Positions 47,124 to 57,345 of a stretch of DNA of 64,000 nt are shown one piece after another. The stretch covers positions 7,104,501-7,168,500 of the forward strand of contig JBAMJR010000009.1 of NCBI GenBank assembly GCA_038501785.1. Reading direction: 5' to 3'. The stretch is from Myoxocephalus aenaeus. Its lineage: Eukaryota > Chordata > Actinopteri > Perciformes > Cottidae. A program made the position numbers and the translations under genes. Positions within the stretch are counted from its first letter, which is position 1; the number at the start of each line of letters is the position of its first letter. Below the pieces are notes generated by a model. It was not told where the DNA came from. It was given only the letters and a program-made list of their open reading frames with translations, and did no database searches.

Positions 47124-48043
47124 AGGCCTGTCTCACGAAGCTGGATTAACATACCCGGGGTTTCCCTCAGTTATCCAGCTGCACTTAACCAGATGTCCGC
47201 GGTCTCGCTTATTGGTCTCACGAAGCCGGTTATCAACTCGTTAAGTGAACCCAGGAGCGTCTCATCTAGATCTGTGCTCGTGCACATAAAAGGGGCGGAG
47301 TTAACTCCGTTAGACCAATTATGCACCATGGAGAAGCCGCCGAGAGCAACGTATTTTACAACGGAGGAGCAAACCATAATCTTAAGAATGTACGAAAAAT
47401 ATAGAGAAAGAATACAAGCAAAAAGCAACACTGCTGCAGCAGCCAGAAGCCGCAAGGAATTGTGGGAAAAAAATTGCCGACTCCGCCAATGCATAAATTA
47501 CTGGGATTGTAATATTAAATCACTGTCTCAAATGTATGTGCCTATTTTGATTATCTTTTCGTTTTAACAATTTAACCTCATTTCAGTTGCAACCCCAGTG
47601 GAGCTAAAAGAACATGGGCGCAAGTTAAAAGGTAACAGTAAATTCAAACTGTCATACACTTACAAGCAATCTGTTGGTGCTGATCATGCATTAAAGAGGA
47701 AGAAATATTTTGTCACTTCTCATGTCGGCCACTGAGGAGGCAATAGATGAAGAGACGCTCTCTGGAGCGCTGCTCTTACTATCCGTGCGCCTTCCTCAAC
47801 GGGATTCTGTAGAAATGGGCAGGCCGTTTTTCCAAGACAATGATTGGCCAGTAGGCGGTCTTATAGACCTGCTGAGATCTTATCCGGGAACTTAACCTGC
47901 TCCGGAGCAGGTTAGGCGTTCAGCATAAATTACCGGGGCAACGTACCCCGCTAAGAAGTGAACCAGCTTCGTGAGACGGAAAACCCAGGGTTAATCCAGA
48001 AGTTACCTCGCTAAGCCGAAATCCAGTTTCGTGAGACAGGCCT
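47124..48043 (+). mobile_element. PIF/Harbinger DNA transposon derivative with 3-bp target duplication
   Basis: Begins AGGCCTGTCTCACGAA and ends with the exact inverse TTCGTGAGACAGGCCT. CTG flanks both ends (47121-47123, 48044-48046), matching the 3-bp duplication of PIF/Harbinger elements. The core GTCTCACGAAGC(C/T)GG occurs twice near the left end (from about 47130 and 47217) and twice inverted near the right end (about 47963 and 48023), giving a symmetrical subterminal pattern. The 920-bp element carries a Myb/SANT-like gene remnant but no DDE nuclease gene. It is therefore non-autonomous. It lies inside an older repeat. Confidence 0.85.
47328..47631 (+). pseudogene. Harbinger Myb/SANT-like DNA-binding protein gene, two-exon remnant
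   Basis: An ATG at 47328 begins MEKPPRATYFTTEEQTIILR, the first helix of a Myb/SANT-like domain as in Harbinger accessory proteins and the related NAIF1/MSANTD family. It continues with MYEKYRERIQAKSNTAAAAR and RSRKELWEK. A run of seven A at 47467-47473 shifts the frame; the alternative frame reads IADSANA, the expected continuation. After an acceptor TTTCAG at 47581-47586, a second coding piece, CNPSGAKRTWAQVKR (47588-47632), supplies the third helix, with a GT donor following. In complete elements this protein escorts the transposase to DNA. Here the rest of the gene is absent, so the remnant is probably inactive. Confidence 0.65.
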
Positions 48044-48143
48044 CTGGAGTTGGCTTGACCTGCTAGTGAGCACCCCAACCCTTGTTTAGCCAGGGAGGAG
48101 GGGCAAACTTTTAATGTTGTTTTTACAAACTGCAAATCCTACT

Positions 48144-49859
48144 TATTTTTCCTTTAACATTGTCAAACTCATAATGGACAAGTTAAATAAAGGGATCAGA
48201 ATCAATGAACATCGACATTACTTAATGTGAGCGACAGTAAATTGGTTTGTTTTTGTAGTTGTATTTCCAAGTTTTATGTAGCTGAGTTGTCAAGTTAAAT
48301 ATTGCTATAAATGTGTCAGTGGTTCTGATAGAAGTGGTCTTCCTCGCGCTTTTTGTAATTCATTTGATTTCATGAATTTCTAATTCTCATTTATTTATTC
48401 GATAAAGTGTTCAATGAAATGTGTCTAATTTTAATACGAGACCATCCTGGCTCCAACACTGTTATGATCACCCATTAGCTGATTATTAGTTTTTTGTGGC
48501 GTACTATTTTGGCTTAATAAATCTTTTGTGACATTACTCTAAACAAACCAACAGCTGATACATAGCCTCTTTTTTAATGCTGGCCCGTCTCTAGCATTGT
48601 TAAACTTGAATATTATTTAGTGTACCCAGCAGTACGAAAAAGCACAAATTCAACGTGCACAATACTCATTCCGGTATTGTCTGTCACTTTTCTTAAAGGG
48701 TGGCTTACACTTTAACAGCAAGAGGTCCAACATGTCCTCAACAGAGCACAAAGCTGCCATTCATTTACCAACTCTTTGTGTTTCCGTGTCCCCAAAAAGG
48801 GAAATCATTTCCTCTTATCTCAGGGAGCTTCATTTATTTCCCATTATCGTGAGAGTTGGCTATTTGTTCGCCAAATATAAGTCAGGTGTCCTTGGAGACG
48901 AGAGCACAAAGGATCCTTCCTGGTGGCCGGGAGTTAATTCATTGCTCTATAGCCTCGTCCCAACACATCCATCAAGCTCTCACACAGCACACACAAGACT
49001 CAGTGAAATTACACACGAGAACAGAATTGCATCTTCAATGCCTTGTGAGAAAACCCAGTAGGACACTTTAGATGAAATGGGAAAAGATTGGCTCAGCAAA
49101 ATCCACTGCCTTGTCTCTTTTTTGACATTGAGACCAGGTTAAGATGGCAACAAGATAAGCGGACGCACACTTCCAACCCAGACACTGTCTCACACTGCCC
49201 CCAACCATACTGTAAGTCTGATACTGCGTGTTTAATCAAATTCAGATTGGATTCTGGATGAAACTCAGTGACAGGGAAGATGGCAGGAGCCAAAAAGTAT
49301 ATCTGACTTATGTCTTGGCACCCAAAATATGCAAAGGTAATTTGTTATTTATTTTGTATAGTACCAGCAAAGTTCAAGGATTCATAATATTATCTGGTTA
49401 GCTATTTTGATTATTAGCAAGTAGTGCATTTGTTCCGGTATTTAGATTCAGTCATAGGGGCTATTAACTCTGCGTCCCCAAAATGATCAATATAAAGATA
49501 CAAAAGTCATAACTATTCATGAACCAAAAATAGGTTTACCTTCTCAGTGGGTGGGGTATGTGCTCTCTAGATCGGCTTTGAAAGGCAACCCACCTGACCT
49601 GTCTTGAAACACGGACCCCGTCTCGTTTGAAATGTGGGGGCTTTGTGGGGATGACTTTGTTGCCGTACCCTCATTATCTGGGGGACCATCAGACTTGTCA
49701 TCAGGAGCCGGACTTTGATTGTGCACCATAACCTCCCATTTTAGCTTCCCCATACCTTGTGACCTGAAGGTTTTGGAACGTGAGGTGTGACTGAGAAATC
49801 CTAAACCTGTGGTGAACATGATCTGATAAGATGGCGCCGGTCCATGCAGTACATAAAGA
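48144..49859. other. Non-coding stretch
   Basis: No recognisable gene. The frame at 48732-49061 on the plus strand is open for 109 codons but overlaps another frame and has no motif. The sequence is otherwise AT-rich and appears unique. Confidence 0.5.
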
Positions 49860-50075
49860 TCAAATAAAATCATGGGCTTCAAATCAGTTTGGATTCATCC
49901 TCTGGGAGCCATGACAGTTAAAAAATATTGAGCCAATCCATCGAGAAGAAGTTGAGGTATTTCAATTCACTTGTGAAACCTTAGACCTGTTGGGGCCACA
50001 AGGTGAATAGGTTCCTAATACTCATTAGAATTCATCCTCTGGGGACCAGTTGTGTCATGCAATAGTTTAGATATA
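49860..50075 (+). repeat. Dispersed repeat family R2, copy 4
   Basis: Contains TTTGGATTCATCCTCTGGGAGCC, GAGCCAATCCATCGAG, then a second unit AGAATTCATCCTCTGGGGACC. It shows the two-half-unit layout seen in R2 copy 3, but more diverged. Confidence 0.5.
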
Positions 50076-51426
50076 TAAAGTCTAGACTAAACAAACTTCC
50101 AATACCAGCATGCTTTTGTTTTCGTCGCTAGCTTTCTTCAGTTTTGCGGACTAGCATAGCTTTGGGGTATGTTTGTGTGGTACAGTCAGTGATAGACAGT
50201 GCTGTTGGATATTCTTTGCCGTTGTCTCCCATCGCCGTCCTGCAGTCGCTCATTTACATTCGAGCCTTACAGCTGCTCCATCTTTCTGAGAGGCAGTATA
50301 CCTGTAAACATTCTGAGGCTGAAATCAATGTTATTTTGACCCAGCAGCAGCTTGAGGAAATACTACATTCCATACGCAACCGTGCAAGACAGAGCAAGCT
50401 GGAGACAAACTGAGCCGGTCGCTGATACCCAGCTCTTCGGACTTATTCTTGGTTAGTTTCTAAGAAGTGCGGTCTGATCTCAGCAGTCCCGGCTGATGCG
50501 TCGTTGATTCACATCAGCTGTGTCCAGATCCCAGGATTTCTACTCGGGGCCCCACTGCAAAGGTTGCATTACCCTGTGGTAGCCTTAAACACACCATAAA
50601 ATCATCCAGCCACTGCAGGGATTTAGACCTGCCTGTCCATTAACCCGCTCATGCTTTGAATGCATGGTAGTGCCCCACTGGCTAGCTCACGGCCGTTGCT
50701 CTGAACTGCTCTCGTACTGCAGTTACAGTTGATAACACCATCAGTGTCACCGTGGAAACGTAGGCCTCGACCTTGAGTTCCCCCTGAGGTAAACACTGTC
50801 CGCTCTATCAGCGTGTTTGCAGTGTTTTTTACTGATAGCGCTGTTAGCACAGTTAGCTACAACCCACTGGCTCAGGCTTTGCCATGTTGAGAACCATTGA
50901 GAGGCAATCTAAATGCTCCCAGTCTTATATTATGCACCTTTTAAATGCATTGCATGCCGTTACTATTAGTCCCATGCGCATCAGCATCTAATTTGGATGA
51001 ATTTGCTATTAGTCACAATTCAACATGATTCATTTACCAGGATTGTTAAAAAGACTGTACTACATTTCCCTCATATCCAGAGATCCTCAGAATGTAGTCA
51101 GTAAATTGGGTGAAACACAGACTTGGATCACTCGTTACTATGCCACAGAAACAGGATATACTGAAGTGGTCAAGATAAAATACTAAAACAGGATCATTCC
51201 AGTGATTTAGTATAGCACTTATACAGTATAGCCGCCATATACTGACTTTTAATCCCATGTATGGCTCATGCCCCAAAAACACTGGATCCTATAATTACCA
51301 CTTGTTAGCATCTTTTCATTAGACATGATAAAGGTGTGTGTCTAAATGATAACCCTTGATTTGCAAAACTTAAGCGAGATGGTTGAGGTAAGGCGTTGAC
51401 CTTATTAGGAGACAGTGCGATCTTAA
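50076..51426. other. Non-coding stretch upstream of the LINE
   Basis: No recognised gene. The plus-strand frame at 50144-50413 (89 codons) contains ILTQQQLEEILHSIRNRARQ, an amphipathic-looking helix, but there is no start context, splice site or family match. The patch at 50690-50880 with GATAGCGCTGTTAGCACAG is reminiscent of fish interspersed repeats, without a second copy here. Confidence 0.45.
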
Positions 51427-51828
51427 CGATCTTTACATCAAGATCCTCCCAGAAAGAAGAAGACTATCGGTATTGTTGGAACGAGTGCTGGGGGAAACAG
51501 ACAAGCTATAAAGACAAAACTGGTGAGTGTATTCGCTACAAAATTCTCGCCCGAGTTGGACTCCGAGGCACTGGCAAGTTATCTAAAAGAAAAGCTCCGC
51601 CGCGATGTGACCTGTCAAAAGATAGACACTGCTTCAAGTCGGTTTAGCTCCTTCAAAATTACCGCCGAGTGCAATGACGTAGGTGAAATGTATGAGCCAC
51701 AGCTTTGGCCAGAAGGGACATTTGTACGGCGTTTCTATGAAGCCCGCGGCTGTGGGGTCACTGGATGTACAAACACCTGCTGTTGCATGTCTAAAGCTGG
51801 GGCATCTGCTGCCATGCAAAATGATTAA
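51427..51828 (+). pseudogene. LINE ORF1, C-terminal part
   Basis: Open after a TAA at 51424. It reads DPPRKKKTIGIVGTSAGG, then VSVFATKFSPELDSEALASY and KLRRDVTCQKIDTASSRFSS, ending with TAA at 51826. The arrangement (basic segment, then a compact alpha/beta RRM-like fold around VFATKF...FKITAECND) is typical of ORF1 nucleic-acid chaperone proteins in vertebrate LINEs of this group. Only about 130 codons of the end survive. ORF2 starts four bases after the stop. Confidence 0.6.
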
Positions 51829-51831
51829 AAC

Positions 51832-54558
51832 ATGAGTATTAGAGTTGTGTCCTATAATTCGCGTGGCTTGCGCCTTGGACAGTCTGCCGGAGACAAAGCG
51901 CGACGCATTGTTATTGACACTTTAATGGAGAGTGCTGATATATTGTGTATACAAGAGACTTTTTTAGCCAAACAAGATCTGGGTAAACTTAATTCTGTAA
52001 ATAGTGATTTTCATGGGGCAGGGGAATCCACAACAGACCTAAGCAAGGGAATAGTGCGTGGCAGAATACCTGGTGGGGTAGCCATTATGTGGCACAAAAA
52101 ATATGACCCACTGATCAGTGTGATTAGACTAGAGGTGGACTGGTGCATAGCAATTAAAGTTGTACATAATAAGGTTTTTGTCATTTTAAATGTTTACACT
52201 CCTTATGAAAGTAACCAAAACGAGGATGAATACCTTCATAAGTTCCTTTATCAAAGAAAGTGCATATACAAATATTTGTTGTGGGGATATGAATGCTGAT
52301 ATTTCAGATAATAACTCCCTGTTTGGTCAACACCTAATGCAATTCTGTCAAGATAGCAAGCTGGTTCATTCCAGCGAAGTGCTGTTGCCAGTAAATAGCT
52401 ACACATACCAGTGAAGCGTGGCATACAACATCTTGGCTGGATCACTGTATTTGTACAGCTGATGCTCATGACTGTCTCGAGGATTTTGCAATCTTGTATG
52501 ATCTGGCTACAACAGACCACATACCTGTCTCTATGAGACTAAATGTTGAGAACCTACCTGAGTTGACCAGTAATGATAATTATGAACAACATTCTAAAGT
52601 AGATTGGGCAAAGATCACAGAAGATGATTTATTGCTTTACAAGTCACAAACTGATAAGAGCCTCGGAAATATTGATATACCACTTGATGCAATTATGTGT
52701 GGCAACATTAACTGTAAAAATCAAAATCATAATAGTGATCTGTGTGTAATGTATGATAACATTGTGAACTGTCTCAATAATGTAAGTAAATTATTTTGCA
52801 AAAAAAGGGCTAAACAACATAATCTTAGGCCAGGATGGAATGAATATGTGTCTGAACTCCATATAGAGGCAAGAGAAGCTTTTAAAAACTGGGTTTTATC
52901 AGGAAAAGCAAGACCTGGTCCAGAGTGTGAACACAAGAAACAGGCAAATGCTAGATTTAAATATGCTGTGCGCTTTATTAAAAGAAATGAACAAGCCATG
53001 AGGGCAAACTCCATGGCCAAAAAGTTTCAACAGAATAATGCCTATGATTTCTGGAAAGAAGTTAAGGTTGCCAATAACAGTAAGATGCCCCTGCCATCCA
53101 ATATTGATGGGGCTATTGGATCAGACAGTATTGCAGATCTGTGGAGTAAACATTATAGGGATATGTTCAACAGTGTTAAGAGTAACACTTAATATTGGTG
53201 ACGTTCCTAATGATGCTGGTGTTTGTATTAGACCTGACGAAGTGTTGTATGCCATTGAAAAACTGCCGTTGAACAAAGCATGTGGCCTTGACCGAATAGC
53301 AGCAGAACATCTGAGGCATGCTAGCAACAGAGCTTCAGTGTTACTTGGGATGTGTTTTTCTGGACTGTTACTGCACGGCGTACTTCCTGACTCTATGCTG
53401 ACTGTTTTGTTGGTGCCAGTAATTAAAAACAAAACCGGTAAAATATCCAGCATTGAAAATTACCGACCAATTGCTCTGGCCAGTGTACTTTCTAAAGTAC
53501 TAGAACGGATAGGCTTCAAGAGTACATGATAACCACTGACAATCAATTTGGTTTTAAGAGTAAACATAGCACAGATTTATGTATATATGCACTGAAGGAA
53601 GTTGTTAGTAAGTACAGGAGACTTAACACCACAATATTTATGTGTTTCCTAGATGCATCTAAAGCTTTTGATCGAATTAATCATTTTAAACTATTTGTCA
53701 AACTGCAAGAGCGAGGGGTCCCTCCATACTTGATCAGGATTTTGCACTTTTGGTATTCACGTCAAACCATGCGAGCTAGATGGGGTAAGAGTGTATCTGC
53801 ACCCTTCCTAGTGACCAACGGCGTTCGACAAGGTGGAATACTGTCACCTGCTCTTTTTAATCTGTACATGGATGACCTTTCCAAAAAGTTAAAAGGGTGT
53901 AAAACAGGGTGTATGGTGGGGGAAACTCTTATTAACCATCTGATATACGCTGATGACTTAGTGGTCCTGTCTCCTTATAGCGCTGGGTTACAGCAACTGC
54001 TCAGAGTCTGCTCAAGTTATGGGCTGCACTATGACATCACATTCAACTCTAAAAAGAGTGTTGTCATGATTGCTAAAACAAAAGAAGATCAGAAGCTACA
54101 GTTTCCCTCATTTTTTTATGGGAGACCAGCAGCTGAATGTGCTGCACAAAGTCACATATTTGGGTCACATTATTAGGGATGACTTAATTGATGATGACGA
54201 TGTGCAGCGGCAGTGTTGCAAACTTTATGCACAAGCCAATATGCTGGCACGTAATTTTGTTATGTGCACAGAAGATGTTAAAACTGCTCTCTTTAGAGCC
54301 TACTGTACTCCCCTCTATACAGCACACCTGTGGTGCAGGTACAGCAGAGCAAAAATTAAAAAGAGTCAGGTAGCATTTAATGATGCTTTTAGAATCTTGC
54401 TAAAACTTCCCAAATGGGCAAGTGCAAGTCACATGTTTATGACTCATAATGTTCCCACTCTTCATGCTGTTTTGAGGAATTTCATGTACAAATTTAAATG
54501 TCGACTGGATGAATCCGAAAATGTAATTATAAAAGCCTTGACCAAGCCAACACAGTGA
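51832..54558 (+). pseudogene. LINE ORF2: endonuclease plus reverse transcriptase, frameshifted
   Basis: ATG at 51832 opens the endonuclease: MSIRVVSYNSRGLR (the N-terminal Asn motif) and ILCIQET (catalytic Glu). CGDMNADI follows (the GDxN motif, in a shifted frame after about 52250), and ATTDHIPV (the terminal DH motif) in a third frame. A linker region runs to about 53190. The reverse transcriptase begins with NKACGLDRI, IENYRPIALASVLSKVLERI and, after another shift, FLDASKAFDRI, NGVRQGGILSPALFNLYMDD and catalytic YADD at 53946-53957. After a shift at a T-run near 54118 the C-terminal part ends LTKPTQ. Apparent frame changes lie near 52250, 52410, 53185, 53515 and 54120. The catalytic motifs are intact, but the product cannot be made. 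Confidence 0.9.
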
Positions 54559-54740
54559 TACAAGGTATTTTTCTTGTCTCTGGAAGCATTGGAACAAGTG
54601 TCTGTATGTTTTTAACCACGAGTGACTTTTTTAACTAATGATTATACCTGTGTCCTTGTATTGTAGTGTATTTTACATATTGTTGTTGTTCTGTTTGTTG
54701 TTATATGGACTTACGAGTCTGAAATAAAATAAATATATAT

Positions 54741-55974
54741 TAAGTGGAAAACATCTTCAGTGGTAAAAAAGGAACATGCATTTTATTGCATAACTTAAAT
54801 TAATCTGCCATTTTTCCCACTTTGCCAAGTCATCCAGTGGATGACCATCGATCCTCTCTGGGTATCATGTCAGCGCGTCGATTATTGTAGAATTAGTGTT
54901 TGGCCTGTCACACTGTGAAGGCATTTAAAGCATCCCTCCAGCCTGCAGGTTGTCCACCAGGTGGGTCTGTCCCTCGCTGTCCACCACAATGAGTCTGAGC
55001 AGCATTGTACCAGTAAAACGCCAATGCCCTAACCAGTAGACCATGGGAGGGAATGTGCTGCGGGTCACAGACAGGCCATTTGGTCCTGTCAGGCCATCTA
55101 CTGCCGACTCACCCCTCCCCTCCAGCGAGGGAGCGGTCAACTGTGTCCACAATCCGGCCCACTGCCGGACCCGCACGCTGATCTGGAGCCGCACACACTG
55201 CCCAGTCCACCCAAAGGCGTGATCAAATGAGCCAGATCGCCACTTGAGTGTCATATAGTGTTGCTTTTTAATGAGTTGTCGGTTGTTTGGTCTCTGGCAG
55301 AGGGCCAGCCTTGCATTAAATCACGTGCAAGTCTTTTATCCATGCTTGTGAATGATGAGTTTGGGGTTTCAGTTACAACATGAAAGAGTGTTTGTTCAGC
55401 TGCTCTCTGTCAGCTCGGATCCATCCTGATGGAATTCAGGGAGAGTAAGTGCTGTGGCTCCTTACTCAAAATAGTGTCAGACCCAATTTCATTCTCAAGA
55501 CCATAATAAAGTTGTTGACATCCAAATGTCAATATTTTGTACCTCAAATAATCATGAAATGTAATTCATTTAACCTTTTTGTAGTGCATTTCACCAATGT
55601 AATGTATCTGGGAATTAGCTTTTTCACGGGGCTACCAGTCTGTTTCCTAGAAGAAGGTTGATATATTGTAATGTATACACACAAGTACAGTCTCATCAGG
55701 TTGTGTAAGCATGGCAACAGTCCAAATAAATTCCATTCCCACACAGATGATTGTTTTGTGAAGGCAGAGCAACTACCCCAAACGCTTCTGTAAGACAAAT
55801 ATATTTGTGTTTCTTTCAGCACTCTGAAAAAATAATCCAAAAGTGAGCCAAAATCCACAGTGAGCTGTGTGATGTTTGCAAATACAGCAACTAGATGTTT
55901 TATACTGATTATTCATGCGGAGATTTCCGTTTCTATGCTAAATAAACCCACACCAGACTCCAATTTTGCAGGAT
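54741..55974. other. Non-coding stretch with a GC-rich antisense open frame
   Basis: No established gene. The minus-strand open frame at 54925-55254 is listed separately. The remaining sequence is AT-rich and unremarkable. Confidence 0.5.
54925..55254 (-). other. Possible coding exon on the minus strand (unidentified)
   Basis: A 109-codon frame in locally GC-rich sequence. It includes GQCVRLQISVRVRQWAGLW and, near the end, FPPMVYWLGHWRFTGTMLLR, LIVVDSEGQTHLVDNLQAGG. The last 45 residues look like genuine protein (aromatic and hydrophobic residues spaced with charged ones). An acceptor-like CTGTGACCCGCAG lies just before the FPP part. The minus-strand phrase TGGTCTACTGGTTAGGGC also resembles a tRNA A-box, so a SINE head is an alternative. 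I cannot name a family. Confidence 0.22.
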
Positions 55975-56160
55975 AAATGGAAAAGTTCAACATTTGCCCA
56001 TTGGCTCTCTTTCCGAGAGCGCAATGAGATGATTCATACCACTTTCATATCTGTGTGTCAAGTACGAGGCTGGAGTCAGGACATAGTTAGCCTGGTTTAG
56101 CATAAAGTATAAAAGCATGCGTAAATGGCCCGGCTCTGTCCCAAGTTAATTATTGAGCAT
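55975..56160 (+). repeat. Dispersed repeat family R1, copy 3
   Basis: Contains CTCTCTTTCCGAGAGCGCAATGAGATGA, ATACCACTTTCATATCTGTG and GGTTTAGCATAAAG, parallel to R1 copy 1. A GGCCCGGCTCTGTCCCAAG end follows. Confidence 0.6.
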
Positions 56161-57025
56161 CAAGCTGTAAAGACAACATTTTAAAAAAGGGATGAATTTG
56201 TATGGTGATCCCATACAACAAACTTGCATTGTCAAGTAAAGAGGGAAATCTATTTTCTCCTCATTTCTATCTTATTTTTCCTTTTATCACAAAATTGTTT
56301 CTAATCCCTAAGCAGACAGAAGTCTGCGTAGACTTATTCACATAAGTCTTGTTAACTCACTTGTATTTTTAGATCTCAATTCTTTTATCCTATTGATTTA
56401 GAGTCTGGAGCCTTTCTTTCTCGTTGCCTCAAACCAACCGAAAGCACGGCAGTAGTACTAGCAGCGTGTTTATCCAGCCGTCAGCTGACTGGGCCACACA
56501 TCCTCTCTCTCCCAAAGCGCTCCTCATTAAAGTTGCATTAGCGAGGATTCAGCTTAGTCGTACCTCCCCAGTGACGGGATTTTTCGTCAGACTTTTTCTT
56601 CCCCCATGTTCAGCAAATGCACGTACAAAAGATGCTGAAAGAACAATATGCTTGGCTGAGATTGGTTTGACATTTGAATAGCCAGGGAAGGTAGAGCAGA
56701 CTGGGAAGTGGCGACTGTGTGTTGGGGCCACTTCCTCCTTTAACTTTTGATTAAAAAATAAAATAAAATCCCAGTCTGGCAGATACATGGTTTTTAGGCC
56801 AGACCAATTCTAATAACTTTAATGATTCTCTGACATCTTCCAGTATCACCAGCAGGTTATTTTTGTTTTTAGTGAAACATAATTACAACTATTGCCATGT
56901 AATTTGGTACATTGATTGTCTTTCAGATTGAATTTTAATAACTTTGGTGATCTCCTGACTTTTTATTTAATGCAGAATTGTAATTTGTCCAATATTTTGG
57001 TTCATGAACAATACATATTTGCAAC
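56161..57025. other. Non-coding stretch
   Basis: No gene or repeat recognised. The frames on both strands near 56424-56790 overlap and carry no motif. Confidence 0.5.
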
Positions 57026-57220
57026 TAAGGTTGGGCAATATGTTAGATTGTCCAACGGGCCAATGTCCACCCCAGCTACAGACAATCTGCTATATATTCG
57101 TGCAGCTTTATTTGCTGTGCACCATTATATAAGCAGAATAAAAATACCAAAAAACCACCCCAAAAATCTTGGCATGGATTCAGCCAATCGTCGACATACG
57201 TGTCCAATCGCACAACCCTA
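57026..57220. mobile_element. Small MITE-like element
   Basis: The left end TAAGGTTGGGCAATATG and right end (inverse) TAGGGTTGTGCGATTGG are imperfect inverted termini 195 bp apart, flanked by R2-like sequence on the right. Similar GGGTTGGGCGATAT ends are common in fish MITEs. There is no coding capacity. Superfamily uncertain. Confidence 0.4.
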
Positions 57221-57345
57221 ATGCTAACAGGCTATACTAACATGGTGAATGTGGTCAATATTCCCTGCTAAATGTCAGCTTTTTAGCATTGTCACTGTGC
57301 GCGTGTTAGCATGCTTATGCTACCATTTAGCTCAAAGTCAAATGC
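57221..57345 (+). repeat. Dispersed repeat family R2, copy 5 (leading part)
   Basis: Begins ATGCTAACAGGCTATACTAAC and contains GTGTTAGCATGCTTATGCTACC, a segment I recall as the part preceding the GGCGCTAGAGGAAAAGTCAGG region in this family. The overlap with other copies here is limited to the GCATGCTA...GCTA stretch of copy 2. Confidence 0.4.

Larger units (their letters stand above)
46877..48143. repeat. Older interspersed repeat interrupted by a Harbinger element
   Basis: AGTAGGATTT at 46881-46890 and its inverse AAATCCTACT at 48134-48143 bound a segment split by the Harbinger insertion at 47124. The left part has CACTGGAAGCGTGTGG, GAGACCCAGCCTTCTGTCT and TGTGTGCGACAAGTTGCC. The right part has GTGAGCACCCCAACCC. 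I recall the left phrase from a common fish repeat. Class and exact borders are uncertain. Confidence 0.45.
51427..54740 (+). mobile_element. 5'-truncated APE-type LINE (CR1/Jockey-like group)
   Basis: A single plus-strand unit contains the end of ORF1, an apurinic-type endonuclease, a reverse transcriptase with YADD, and a 3' tail ending GAGTCTGAAATAAAATAAAT around 54718-54737. Truncation at the left (about 51.43 kb) and the AATAAA-rich tail are typical of target-primed insertion. The frame switches five times across ORF2, so the copy is dead but only moderately diverged. Exact clade (CR1, L2, Rex or another Jockey-like group) cannot be assigned by eye. The LDASKAFDR motif argues against Rex1, whose corresponding motif I recall as FSSAFNT. 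Confidence 0.9.
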
